A stretch of 13,158 nt of DNA from an uncultured bacterium (GTDB lineage Bacteria > Actinomycetota > Coriobacteriia > Coriobacteriales > Coriobacteriaceae): NCBI GenBank assembly GCA_905215275.1, contig CAJMPE010000038.1, positions 1 through 13,158 of the forward strand. The letters are read 5' to 3'. The position numbers were made by a program, and so were the translations under genes. Positions 7,004 to 13,158 of this stretch are shown piece after piece. Within the stretch, counting starts at the first letter, position 1; every line of letters begins with the position of its first letter. The notes under the pieces are model-generated. The model was not told where the DNA came from. It saw nothing but the letters and a program-made list of their open reading frames with translations, and searched no databases.

Positions 7004-8593
7004 ATGTTTAAGAGCATCCAAAAGAGCGGAAGGATCGCAGCAGTCGCCATCGGCCTGATCGCGGCCCTGTCTCCACTCGCAGCCCCTCCAGCAGCATTAG
7101 CCAACGGCAGCGTACCGACGCCCGAGCTGGAGAAGTCATACAGTTTTAAGACCAGCAGCGAGAACTCACTTATCAGCACAAGCGGCAATACTGAGTTCGG
7201 CTACCTGTACGATTACGACGACGATGTCAACTTAAAGAGCATAACCCTCGTCAATTTCAATGATGGCAGTTCGAGCCCCATTGCCATCCCTGAGAAAAGC
7301 CTTGATTCCGCATACCGCACGCACAGCGATCAACTCATTTGGTTAGATGGCAACAATTTGGTCATATTCTCTCCAGACAACCAAACCCAAACAGTCCATC
7401 CCATCTTCTCAAACAAATACACTGACAGCTATGCAAGGGTCTCTGAGGATGGCGAGAGAGCGGCCGTGTGGCACGAAGGCGATGAATCAGAGCTTAAAGA
7501 GGTCGAGATTTACGACCTTAAGTCAGACAAGTTAATCAAAGCGTATCAGGCAGAAAAAGATGATTGTAAGTTCATCTGCTCAAATGATATGAGCCGTCTT
7601 TATATCTTACAGGCCAATACCGGGAAAGGCGTTGTTGCGCTTAAGGTATTCAATTGCGATACGGGATCAACGGAGCTGAAAACCATTGGCGTAAAAAAGG
7701 ACGGCAGGTCTTCGGACATTGAATACATTAACCCTAGCTTTAAATCGGAGGACATTTATCTTCAAAGCGACACAGCTCTAATAAAAGCTGACCGCGACGG
7801 AAATATGAGTGTTCTTTTTAACGATGACGAACACGCCTCCGGCTGGTTCAGCCCATCGGCATCAACCGATTTATATTTCATTTATATTAAAAAAGGCTCA
7901 AATGATCTTTTTGAAGAAGATGAAAATGGGGATTATCACCTGAATGAAAAAGACTCGAACCTCGGTGTTTACGATTGCGCAAGCGATGAGATTCTCAGCT
8001 CTATCGCTTTCCCCTTTATCGATGGAGGGCTTGCCGATGTATCGCAAGATGGCAGTACCTTACTCGGAGTAAGCTCAAATGATGACAAATTCACAGCATG
8101 CCTCGTCGATACAAATACTGGAGCGAAAAACGAGTTTGACCCACATAAATGTCGTCTAGTATTCCTGTATGGCGATCGCAAGATAATGACAACTTACAAC
8201 GATGAGGACGACCCTGCGACGGTCCACGTGAACATCTATAAGTCCAATATCCCCCATTCCCTGCCCGAGGATGTGCTGTACTTTGTCCAGATTCACCTGC
8301 CATTTGTTATTGGCGGTGGCGTGGCGATCGTCCTCATCATCGGTGGCACGATTGTTGTCCTTTGCATCCGCAAGAAGCGTGCGAAGGCCGCGAACGGTGC
8401 GGTAGCTGCAGCGCCCAAACCTCAACGCAAGCAGCGCCGTCGTCAGAAGCGCGCCCAGCAGAACGCCGTGGCACCCGCGACACCGACGATGCCAGCAGCC
8501 CCGACCGAGCCCGCCCGCTTCTGCCGTCACTGCGGAACCCCGCTCGTGCCCGAAGCCCAGTTCTGCCCCACGTGCGGACAAAAGGTAGACTAG
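7004..8593 (+). CDS. Secreted propeller-like membrane-anchored protein with cytoplasmic zinc ribbon
   Basis: I do not recognise this 529-residue protein as a named family. It has a signal peptide (basic start, hydrophobic 11-30, likely cleavage after ALA at 31-33). A large acidic ectodomain (34-430) follows with repeated blade-like stretches: SEDGERAAVW (147-156), SNDMSRLYIL (193-202), SQDGSTLLGV (347-356), each followed by polar strands, suggesting a WD40/PD40-type beta-propeller. One membrane helix spans about 433-455. A very basic, Ala/Pro-rich linker (456-505) leads to a zinc ribbon with C507-x2-C510 and C521-x2-C524. The topology predicts a sensor outside and the ribbon inside. ATG 7004 is chosen for its AGAGGAAAGG 6 bases upstream and the signal peptide; an in-frame ATG at 6863 lacks support. 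Codons in about 7145-8210 are AT-richer than all neighbours, while the 3' end is host-like. It is monocistronic and flanked by two repeat copies. Function unknown. Confidence 0.85.
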   Translation: MFKSIQKSGRIAAVAIGLIAALSPLAAPPAALANGSVPTPELEKSYSFKTSSENSLISTSGNTEFGYLYDYDDDVNLKSITLVNFNDGSSSPIAIPEKSLDSAYRTHSDQLIWLDGNNLVIFSPDNQTQTVHPIFSNKYTDSYARVSEDGERAAVWHEGDESELKEVEIYDLKSDKLIKAYQAEKDDCKFICSNDMSRLYILQANTGKGVVALKVFNCDTGSTELKTIGVKKDGRSSDIEYINPSFKSEDIYLQSDTALIKADRDGNMSVLFNDDEHASGWFSPSASTDLYFIYIKKGSNDLFEEDENGDYHLNEKDSNLGVYDCASDEILSSIAFPFIDGGLADVSQDGSTLLGVSSNDDKFTACLVDTNTGAKNEFDPHKCRLVFLYGDRKIMTTYNDEDDPATVHVNIYKSNIPHSLPEDVLYFVQIHLPFVIGGGVAIVLIIGGTIVVLCIRKKRAKAANGAVAAAPKPQRKQRRRQKRAQQNAVAPATPTMPAAPTEPARFCRHCGTPLVPEAQFCPTCGQKVD

Positions 8594-8624
8594 CGAACAA
8601 AACCCAATAGACCCCAACCACCAA

Positions 8625-8662
8625 GGCCCCGTTCCAAAACACTCCAGAACGGGGCCTATTTT
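8625..8662 (+). terminator. Rho-independent terminator of the zinc-ribbon gene
   Basis: A 10-bp perfect stem, GGCCCCGTTC (8625-8634) with GAACGGGGCC (8647-8656), closes a 12-base loop and is followed by TATTTT. It begins 31 bases after the stop at 8593 and is well placed to end that transcript on the plus strand. Confidence 0.85.
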
Positions 8663-8731
8663 GAGGCAAAGAGTAGCCGTTGGGCACGTTCTTAGGGTTG
8701 CTAATTTGGGAAGGTCACGTCGCACGCCCCA

Positions 8732-8803
8732 ATGAAGTTGCGGTGGAATAGGGACTGTTTTGGCGTCTAGAATCCCTATTTAGTCCCTATTTCACCGCAA
8801 CTT
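8732..8803. repeat. 70-bp near-palindromic repeat, copy 2
   Basis: Left arm AAGTTGCGGTGGAATAGGGA and right arm TCCCTATTTCACCGCAACTT pair with a single mismatch; extended by CT/AG the stem is 22 bp with 21 matches, around a 25-base loop. The loop carries another TCCCTATTTAG directly before the right arm, so the left arm could pair with either of two sites. It is about 90% identical to copy 1 and in the same orientation. It lies between the plus-strand terminator and the liv terminator and encodes nothing. Confidence 0.87.
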
Positions 8804-8840
8804 AAAAAGGGGCGCTGACCGGGATAGTCAGCGCCCCTTT
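8804..8840 (-). terminator. Rho-independent terminator of the livHMGF operon
   Basis: A perfect 14-bp stem pairs 8806-8819 with 8827-8840 (core GGGGCGCTGAC/GTCAGCGCCCC) around a 7-base loop. On the minus strand it is followed by TTTTT then AAG. It begins 10 bases past the livF stop. Read on the plus strand the tail is only TTTGTT, so it acts mainly on the liv transcript, though it may also stop rightward read-through. Confidence 0.92.
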
Positions 8841-8850
8841 GTTGAATGGA

Positions 8851-9564
8851 TTAACCACCAAGATAGGCTTTGCGGACGTTGTCGTCGTGCAGAAGCTCTT
8901 GGCCCGTGCCGGTCATGGTAATCTTGCCGGTCTCGAGCACGTAGCCGCGCGTGGCGATCGAGAGCGCCATCTGCGCGTTCTGCTCGACCAGGAGCACCGT
9001 GGTGCCGGCCTTGTGCAGGTCCTCGACAATCTGGAAGATCTGCTCAATCAGAATCGGCGCCAGACCCATGGAGGGCTCATCGAGCATGAGCAGCTTGGGG
9101 TTACTCATAAGGGCTCGTCCCATAACGAGCATCTGCTGCTCGCCGCCCGAAAGGGTGCCGGCGACCTGGCGACGGCGTTCCTTGAGGCGCGGGAACTGCT
9201 CGTAGACACGCTCAAGGCCCGGAGCAACCGTGGACTTGGGCTGCGTGTAGGCGCCCATCTCCAGGTTCTCCTCGACCGTCATCTGCAAAAAGGCGCGACG
9301 GCCCTCGGGGACCTGAGCCAGACCCTTACCAACCAGCTTATCGGCGGGCGTATGAGTAATGTCCTCGCCCATAAACTTGATGGACCCGGTCTTGGAGCGC
9401 AGCAGGCCCGAGACGGTCTTGAGCGTTGTGGACTTGCCGGCACCGTTCGCACCGATCAGAGCAACGATCTCGCCCTCGTTGACGTTAAAGGAGATGTCCT
9501 TGATGGCGTGGATGGCGCCGTACCAGACGTTGATGTTGTAGACGGAAAGCATCGGCTCTGCCAT
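8851..9564 (-). CDS. livF: Branched-chain amino acid ABC transporter ATP-binding protein LivF
   Basis: This is one of two ATPases that power the LivHM permease, which imports leucine, isoleucine and valine (or related amino acids). The 237-residue length is normal. It shows Walker A GANGAGKS (38-45), the Q-loop/PEGRR region (86-90), signature LSGGEQQ (138-144), Walker B LLMLDEP (158-164) and the LivF-typical VEQN (193-196), where most ABC ATPases have the H-loop His. It ends in KAYLGG, as LivF proteins do. The ATG at 9564 directly follows the livG stop (TAAATG, no spacer) with GGGGGAG about 8 bases upstream, so the two ATPases are probably made in equal amounts. It is the last gene of the operon, before a strong terminator. 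Exact substrate cannot be read from the ATPase. Confidence 0.96.
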   Translation of the reverse strand: MAEPMLSVYNINVWYGAIHAIKDISFNVNEGEIVALIGANGAGKSTTLKTVSGLLRSKTGSIKFMGEDITHTPADKLVGKGLAQVPEGRRAFLQMTVEENLEMGAYTQPKSTVAPGLERVYEQFPRLKERRRQVAGTLSGGEQQMLVMGRALMSNPKLLMLDEPSMGLAPILIEQIFQIVEDLHKAGTTVLLVEQNAQMALSIATRGYVLETGKITMTGTGQELLHDDNVRKAYLGG

Positions 9565-10425
9565 TTAGTTCTCCCCCTTATCTTGCTTGCCCAGATACGC
9601 CTCGATAACAGCGTCGTTGTTCTGGATTTCCTCGGCCGTGCCCTTGGCGATGACCTTACCAAAGTTGAGCACGCAGATGCCCTCGCAAATATTCATAACG
9701 AGCGACATGTCGTGCTCGATAAGCATGATGGCGATGCCAAAGGTGTCGCGAATCTTAACGATGTTCTCCATGAGCTCCGCGGTCTCGGACGGGTTCATGC
9801 CGGCGGCAGGCTCGTCGAGCAGCAGCAGCTTGGGGTTGGTGGCAAGCGCGCGGACGATCTCCAGGCGGCGCTGAGCGCCGTAAGGCAGCGAGCCGGCCTG
9901 TTCGTTTGCCAGATGCTCCATATCAAAGATGGACAGCAGCTCCATGGCACGCTCATGGGCGGCCTTCTCGTGCTTCCAGTACGTCGGCAGGCGCAGCACG
10001 CCCTCAAAACCGGAATAGCGCTCCTGGTTGTGCAGACCGACCTTGACGTTGTCCTCCACCGTCATGGTGTTGAACAGGCGGATGTTCTGGAACGTACGGG
10101 CAATGCCCATGCGGTTGACCTGGTAGACCGACTTGCCCGAAGTGTCCTCACCGTCGAGCAGGATGGTGCCGTGCGTGGGCTGATACACCTTGGTGAGCAG
10201 GTTGAAGACCGTGGTCTTACCGGCACCGTTGGGGCCGATCAGACCGGCGATCTCGGTCTTGCCGATAGTCAGGCTAAAGTCGTCGACTGCTTTAAGGCCG
10301 CCGAATTCAATGCCCAGGTGGATGCACTCGAGCGCCGGGCGCTCGCCCAGGTCGCGGTCGGGAACGATGGCGCCAGAAGGATACGGGACCATCTTGCCCT
10401 TGTTGAACTCAAATTTACTGGGCAT
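9565..10425 (-). CDS. livG: Branched-chain amino acid ABC transporter ATP-binding protein LivG
   Basis: This is the second ATPase of the LivHMGF importer, 286 residues. Motifs are Walker A GPNGAGKT (64-71), FQNIRLF (112-118), signature LPYGAQRR (180-187), Walker B LLLLDEP (200-206) and the switch His in LIEHD (H238). The signature LPYG rather than LSGG is normal for LivG. About 25 extra residues before the core (MPSKFEFNKGKMVPYPSG...) lengthen it relative to the E. coli protein (255 aa). The ATG at 10425 is chosen because AAGGAGGTGG lies 8 bases upstream within the end of livM; an in-frame upstream start at 10452 would put the Shine-Dalgarno inside the coding part. The start overlaps the livM stop by 11 bases, and the stop abuts livF, so all three are translationally coupled. 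Confidence 0.95.
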   Translation of the reverse strand: MPSKFEFNKGKMVPYPSGAIVPDRDLGERPALECIHLGIEFGGLKAVDDFSLTIGKTEIAGLIGPNGAGKTTVFNLLTKVYQPTHGTILLDGEDTSGKSVYQVNRMGIARTFQNIRLFNTMTVEDNVKVGLHNQERYSGFEGVLRLPTYWKHEKAAHERAMELLSIFDMEHLANEQAGSLPYGAQRRLEIVRALATNPKLLLLDEPAAGMNPSETAELMENIVKIRDTFGIAIMLIEHDMSLVMNICEGICVLNFGKVIAKGTAEEIQNNDAVIEAYLGKQDKGEN

Positions 10426-11494
10426 CGGCTGCCACCTCCTTCTTGGAAGCAAAGCGGTCCTTGACGCGACCGAAGAATGCCTTGAGCTGCGGGTTGTTGG
10501 TAAAGATCATGACCAGGATCAGCACGATGGCGTAGATGAGCATGCGGTAGTCCGAGAACTGACGGAGCAGCTCGGGAAGCACCGTGAGCAGCGCCGCCGC
10601 GATGACGGAGCCGCGCATATTGCCCAGACCGCCCAGGACCACGAACACCAGGATGAGAATGGACGTGTTGAAGTCGAACTTGGTGGCGGAGAGCTGCGAG
10701 AAGTTACCGCCGAAGAGAGCTCCGGCAGCACCGGCGAGGGCAGCGGAAACCACGAAGGCGATCATGCGGTACTCGGTGACGGAGATGCCTACGGACTCGG
10801 CTGCAATCTTGTTATCGCGCACGGCCATAATGGCACGGCCGGTACGGCTGCGAACCAGGTTGAGCACGATCACGAGTGCGACCATGACCAGGATGGCACC
10901 GGCGAGGAAGGTCGAGTACGTCGACACGCCCGAGGCGCCCTGGGCGCCCTTGATGATGGCGGTGCCGTCCTCGAGCAGGTGCAGGTCATCGATCGTGGAG
11001 TTACCCGTGATGTTAAAGATCACATGCAGGCCGCGGGAATCGACGCCCACGATAAGGCAGGTGACGATCTCTTTGATGATCTCGCCAAAAGCCAGGGTCA
11101 CGATGGCCAGATAGTCGCCGCTCAGGCGCAGGACCGGGATACCGATCAAGAAGCCCAAGATGGCGGCAGCGATAGCGCCGACCACGATGCTGATGACAAG
11201 ACGTATTGGATCGGAGGGAACGGCGCTCTCCAGCGCGACGGCGGTGACGATGCCCGTATAGGCGCCGACGCTCATAAAGCCCGCGTGGCCCAGCGACAAG
11301 TCGCCCGCGATGCCGACGACGAGGTTAAGGGAGATGGCCATGACAATATAGGCCGTGATGGGAACCAGCTGACCGGCGATCATGCGCGGAATCATGTGGT
11401 TAGACTGCATAAAGAACACGATGGCGAACGCCACAAGGCACATGGCGTACGTAACAAAGTCGTGACGCGTCTGCTTGTCTTTAAGAAACTTCAT
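10415..11494 (-). CDS. livM: Branched-chain amino acid ABC transporter permease LivM
   Basis: This is one of two membrane subunits that form the import channel, 359 residues with roughly nine to ten hydrophobic helices. The family core GDLSLGHAGFMSVGAY lies at about 64-79. A cytoplasmic coupling stretch, RSRTGRAIMAVRDNKIAAESVGI, that would contact the ATPases lies at about 227-249, and GGLGNMRGSV near 302 is conserved. A hydrophilic stretch around 150-190 (including GLHVIFNITGN) would be the external loop. ATG 11494 has AGGTGAG about 5 bases upstream; the GTG at 11503, immediately after the livH stop, has AAGG 5 bases upstream and is a nearly equal alternative adding three residues. It is tightly linked to livH (about 10 bases or less) and overlaps livG. 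The membrane-subunit assignment is firm. Confidence 0.94.
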   Translation of the reverse strand: MKFLKDKQTRHDFVTYAMCLVAFAIVFFMQSNHMIPRMIAGQLVPITAYIVMAISLNLVVGIAGDLSLGHAGFMSVGAYTGIVTAVALESAVPSDPIRLVISIVVGAIAAAILGFLIGIPVLRLSGDYLAIVTLAFGEIIKEIVTCLIVGVDSRGLHVIFNITGNSTIDDLHLLEDGTAIIKGAQGASGVSTYSTFLAGAILVMVALVIVLNLVRSRTGRAIMAVRDNKIAAESVGISVTEYRMIAFVVSAALAGAAGALFGGNFSQLSATKFDFNTSILILVFVVLGGLGNMRGSVIAAALLTVLPELLRQFSDYRMLIYAIVLILVMIFTNNPQLKAFFGRVKDRFASKKEVAADAQ

Positions 11495-11503
11495 AACGCT
11501 CAC

Positions 11504-12385
11504 CTACACCTTCTCGGGGACGTACTTGCCCAAGAGGCCGGCAGGCTTGACGAGCAGGACGATGATCAAAACACCAAAGACGATGGAGTTGGCAAGGCTC
11601 GTGGAAATGTAAGCCTGCGCCATCGCCTCGATAATGCCGATGAGAATGCCGCCGACAAAGGCGCCGGGGATGGAGCCGATGCCGCCGAAAACGGCAGCGT
11701 CGAAGGCCTTGATGCCAGGCATGGCGCCCGTGGTGGGCTGCAGGACCGGCGAGTAGGAGCACAGGAGCACACCGGCGATGGCAGCAAGGGCGGAGCCGAT
11801 GGCGAACGTCATCGAGATGGTGCGGTTGACGTTGATGCCCATGAGCTGAGCGGCGGCCTTGTCCTCGGACACGGCGCGCATGGCCTTGCCCATCTTGGTC
11901 TTACCTGTAAAGAACATCAAACCGGCCATGATAACTAAGCAGGCGACGATGGTGACGAGCGAGACGGCGCTCACGTTGAACTTGGCCAAGAACTCCGGCA
12001 CCGGGAAGGCGACGAGCGAAGTGAAGTTCTTGGGCGTGGCGCCCCACAGAAGCTGTGCGGCATTCTGCAGAAAGTAGGACACGCCGATAGCCGTGATCAG
12101 AACGGCCAGCGGGCCCGCCTGACGCAGCGGCTTGTATGCCAGACCCTCGATGAGAACACCGAGAACGGTACAGACCACACAAGAAAAAATTACAGATACC
12201 CAGCCCGGAAGGCCGAGATACGACGTGGCACAGAACGAGACATAGGCACCGACCATGATGACGTCGCCGTGAGCGAAGTTCAGCATCTTGGCGATACCGT
12301 AGACCATGGTGTAACCCAACGCGATGATGGCGTAGACGCTGCCCATGGACAGGCCGTTGACCAGGTATTGGATAAAGACCGTCAT
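11504..12385 (-). CDS. livH: Branched-chain amino acid ABC transporter permease LivH
   Basis: This is the second membrane subunit of the importer, 293 residues, close to the usual LivH length (about 290-308). The conserved N-terminus NGLSMGSVYAIIALGYTMVY (10-29) and MLNFAHGDVIMVGAY (34-48) are typical. The coupling stretch GKAMRAVSEDKAAAQLMGI lies near 180-198, and FDAAVFGGIGSIPGA near 230-245. The frame is open further upstream to 12478, and there is an ATG at 12394, but AAAGGGGGA abuts that ATG and sits 9 bases before the ATG at 12385, which also gives the normal LivH N-terminus. It is first of the four transporter genes. Upstream, where the substrate-binding gene livK should be, only the 3' end of livK remains, joined to argD. 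Confidence 0.95.
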   Translation of the reverse strand: MTVFIQYLVNGLSMGSVYAIIALGYTMVYGIAKMLNFAHGDVIMVGAYVSFCATSYLGLPGWVSVIFSCVVCTVLGVLIEGLAYKPLRQAGPLAVLITAIGVSYFLQNAAQLLWGATPKNFTSLVAFPVPEFLAKFNVSAVSLVTIVACLVIMAGLMFFTGKTKMGKAMRAVSEDKAAAQLMGINVNRTISMTFAIGSALAAIAGVLLCSYSPVLQPTTGAMPGIKAFDAAVFGGIGSIPGAFVGGILIGIIEAMAQAYISTSLANSIVFGVLIIVLLVKPAGLLGKYVPEKV

Positions 12386-12431
12386 GTTCCACATCCCCCT
12401 TTCGAATAGGTTTCCAGTTGATGTATGAAAC

Positions 12432-12451
12432 AGGGACGTTACATCGTCCCT
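12432..12451. other. Small hairpin in the livH leader
   Basis: A perfect 7-bp stem, AGGGACG with CGTCCCT, closes a 6-base loop 46 bases upstream of the livH ATG. On the minus strand it is followed by GTTTC, not a U-run, so it is unlikely to be a classical terminator. With the larger hairpin at 12462-12493 it may tune the expression of livH or protect mRNA ends. Confidence 0.45.
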
Positions 12452-12461
12452 AGATACCAAG

Positions 12462-12493
12462 CAAGCAGGGAAGGCCAAAACCTCCCCTGCTTG
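12462..12493. other. Stable hairpin between the livK remnant and livH
   Basis: CAAGCAGGG (12462-12470) pairs with CCCTGCTTG (12485-12493); AGG/CCT inside extends the stem after one mismatch, leaving a loop of CCAAAA. It lies 31 bases past the stop of the hybrid gene. Neither strand has a U-run after it. In other binding-protein operons (for example malE-malF) such hairpins protect the abundant binding-protein message and lower downstream expression; the same role for the original livK is inference. Confidence 0.55.
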
Positions 12494-12524
12494 GGATCAA
12501 AACCGCTCTATGTAAGGCGGCCAA

Positions 12525-12920
12525 TTAGGCCTGTACGTACTTGCCGTCGGTGATGACGTAAGCCGTGGGCTCCTTCTGGACCTGGCCCTTATCGTTCCAG
12601 GTAAGCTTGCCGGTCAGACCGTCAACGGTAATCTTGAGCATAGCCTTGGACAGCTTCTCGGCGACCTCGCCGCGGTGCTCGATGTAGTAATAGTTGCTGA
12701 CGTGCATGAGTTTTGCGGTTTGTTCTTGCAGGGTTTTTACGAGCGCGGGTGCGCAGTGGCCCAGACTAATAACGCCGATGCCGCCAATGAAATCGAGGTA
12801 TTGTTTGCCTTTGTCATCGGTGAGCGTCATGCCGTTTCCGCTCACGAATTCGACAGGCTTGCGGGCGAAGGTGCCCATCACGTATTTCGATTCAAGTTCT
12901 TGTTGCTGTGCGAGGCTCAT
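12525..12920 (-). CDS. argD: Hybrid ORF: ArgD N-terminus joined in frame to the LivK C-terminus
   Basis: This 131-residue ORF has two origins. Residues 1 to about 92 (MSLAQQQELESKYVMG..., FARKPVEFV, LDFIGGIGVISLGH, HVSNYYYIEHRGEVAEKLSK) are the beginning of acetylornithine aminotransferase, a PLP enzyme of arginine synthesis normally near 400 residues. Residues from about 93 to 131 (AMLKITVDGLTGKLTWNDKG... VITDGKYVQA) are the end of a branched-chain amino acid binding protein (LivK/LivJ type). Lysine codons change too: AAA at 5 of 6 sites through residue 70, AAG at all 7 sites from residue 89. The PLP lysine and the ligand-binding cleft are both absent, so neither activity is possible. ATG 12920 follows AAGGGAG. 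It lies 52 bases after argB and before livH, fitting a deletion that joined the arg and liv operons. A misassembly would look the same. Confidence 0.88.
   Translation of the reverse strand: MSLAQQQELESKYVMGTFARKPVEFVSGNGMTLTDDKGKQYLDFIGGIGVISLGHCAPALVKTLQEQTAKLMHVSNYYYIEHRGEVAEKLSKAMLKITVDGLTGKLTWNDKGQVQKEPTAYVITDGKYVQA
12630..12660. other. argD/livK fusion junction
   Basis: The change from ArgD-like to LivK-like protein falls near residues 88-95 of the hybrid ORF, that is within this stretch. No long repeat is visible at the point of change. If real, the event removed about three quarters of argD, nearly all of livK, and anything that lay between. Confidence 0.6.
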
Positions 12921-12972
12921 GGGAGCTCCCTTCTATCGACGCGCGTGTGCGCGTTTGGTTTGTTCCGAATCG

Positions 12973-13158
12973 TTATCCCAGTTCAGCATTGACATTGGCA
13001 TCGAGGCGGCTCGCAAGCGCGTCGAGCGGTTGGGCCTGGTAGGTCTCGTCGGGTGTGCTGGGTTTCATCATGGTGCCAACGCCGTGGTCGGTAAGCAATT
13101 CGAGCAAAAGCGCATGCGGCATAGTGCCGTTGATGATGTGCGCGGCGGGAATACCCGC
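12973..13158 (-). CDS. argB: Acetylglutamate kinase, C-terminal end (runs off the window)
   Basis: The last 61 codons of a gene entering from the right edge are visible, ending in TAA at 12973. AHIINGTMPHALLLELLTDHGVGTMM (residues 6-31 of the visible part) is the C-terminal signature of acetylglutamate kinase, which phosphorylates N-acetylglutamate in the second step of arginine synthesis. About 30 less conserved residues follow (KPSTPDETYQAQPLD...). It precedes the ArgD start by 52 bases on the same strand, the usual argB-argD order, so the two were presumably one operon. Nothing visible suggests damage to argB itself. Confidence 0.92.
   Translation of the reverse strand, partial: AGIPAAHIINGTMPHALLLELLTDHGVGTMMKPSTPDETYQAQPLDALASRLDANVNAELG

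Noticed and set aside
6734..7021. 96-codon upstream extension of cutC
   Set aside because: It runs through the palindromic repeat and overlaps the start of the divergent gene, has no CutC similarity, and a good start lies at 6733.
6789..8803. The two 70-bp repeats as a CRISPR array or IS ends
   Set aside because: Only two copies almost 2 kb apart without regular spacers, and no transposase or cas gene between or beside them.
8970..9000. LivF without the ABC switch histidine (VEQN)
   Set aside because: E. coli LivF also has VEQN at this position, so it is normal for the subfamily rather than a loss.
8839..11938. Very long plus-strand open frames (541 and 582 codons) opposite the liv genes
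   Set aside because: They lie antisense to liv genes with complete motifs, start without ribosome sites, are rich in His, Asp and Gly repeats typical of reverse-complement frames in GC-rich genes, and resemble no protein family.
12386..12478. 31-residue extension of LivH
   Set aside because: It has no family similarity and the Shine-Dalgarno AGGGGG lies after it, properly spaced for ATG 12385.

Overview
The window looks like chromosomal DNA of a gut Coriobacteriia (Actinomycetota), most likely Collinsella or a close relative. This is inferred from the GC-rich coding style, the gene content and the protein sequences; no database search was run. There are no rRNA or tRNA genes, integrases, CRISPR arrays or phage genes. 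The window has about ten complete genes, a gene cut at each end, one hybrid gene and a pair of 70-bp palindromic repeats.

Left part (1-4001, minus strand): a recJ-type gene whose product carries a complete superfamily-2, RecQ-like helicase behind the RecJ nuclease. Fifteen bases downstream lies the 5' part of rel, the (p)ppGpp synthetase/hydrolase, which runs off the left edge. A clear -10 box and a 21-codon leader ORF precede recJ. Divergent from it is a bile-acid:sodium-symporter (BASS) family transporter (4226-5224, plus).

Middle (5255-8850): a minus-strand pair, cutC followed by a GalT-like HPHxQ protein (DUF4931-like), is translationally coupled by a strong Shine-Dalgarno inside the end of cutC. 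Divergent from cutC is a gene for a secreted, membrane-anchored protein with an AT-richer propeller-like ectodomain, one membrane helix, a very basic linker and a C-terminal zinc ribbon. This gene sits between two same-orientation copies of the 70-bp near-palindromic element (about 90% identical), so it looks like an accessory cassette.

Right part (8804-13158, minus strand): a tight livH-livM-livG-livF operon for the membrane and ATPase parts of a branched-chain amino acid ABC importer, closed by a strong hairpin terminator. Its substrate-binding gene livK is almost entirely missing. In its place is a 131-codon ORF that joins the first ~92 residues of acetylornithine aminotransferase (ArgD) in frame to the last ~39 residues of a LivK-type binding protein. 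The end of argB lies directly upstream. The simplest reading is a deletion, or an assembly join, between argD and livK, which would damage arginine biosynthesis and leave this liv importer without its cognate binding protein here.

The strongest leads are the ArgD/LivK hybrid, the RecJ-helicase fusion, the repeat-flanked zinc-ribbon membrane protein, and a Cys cluster (CCKPC) in CutC.
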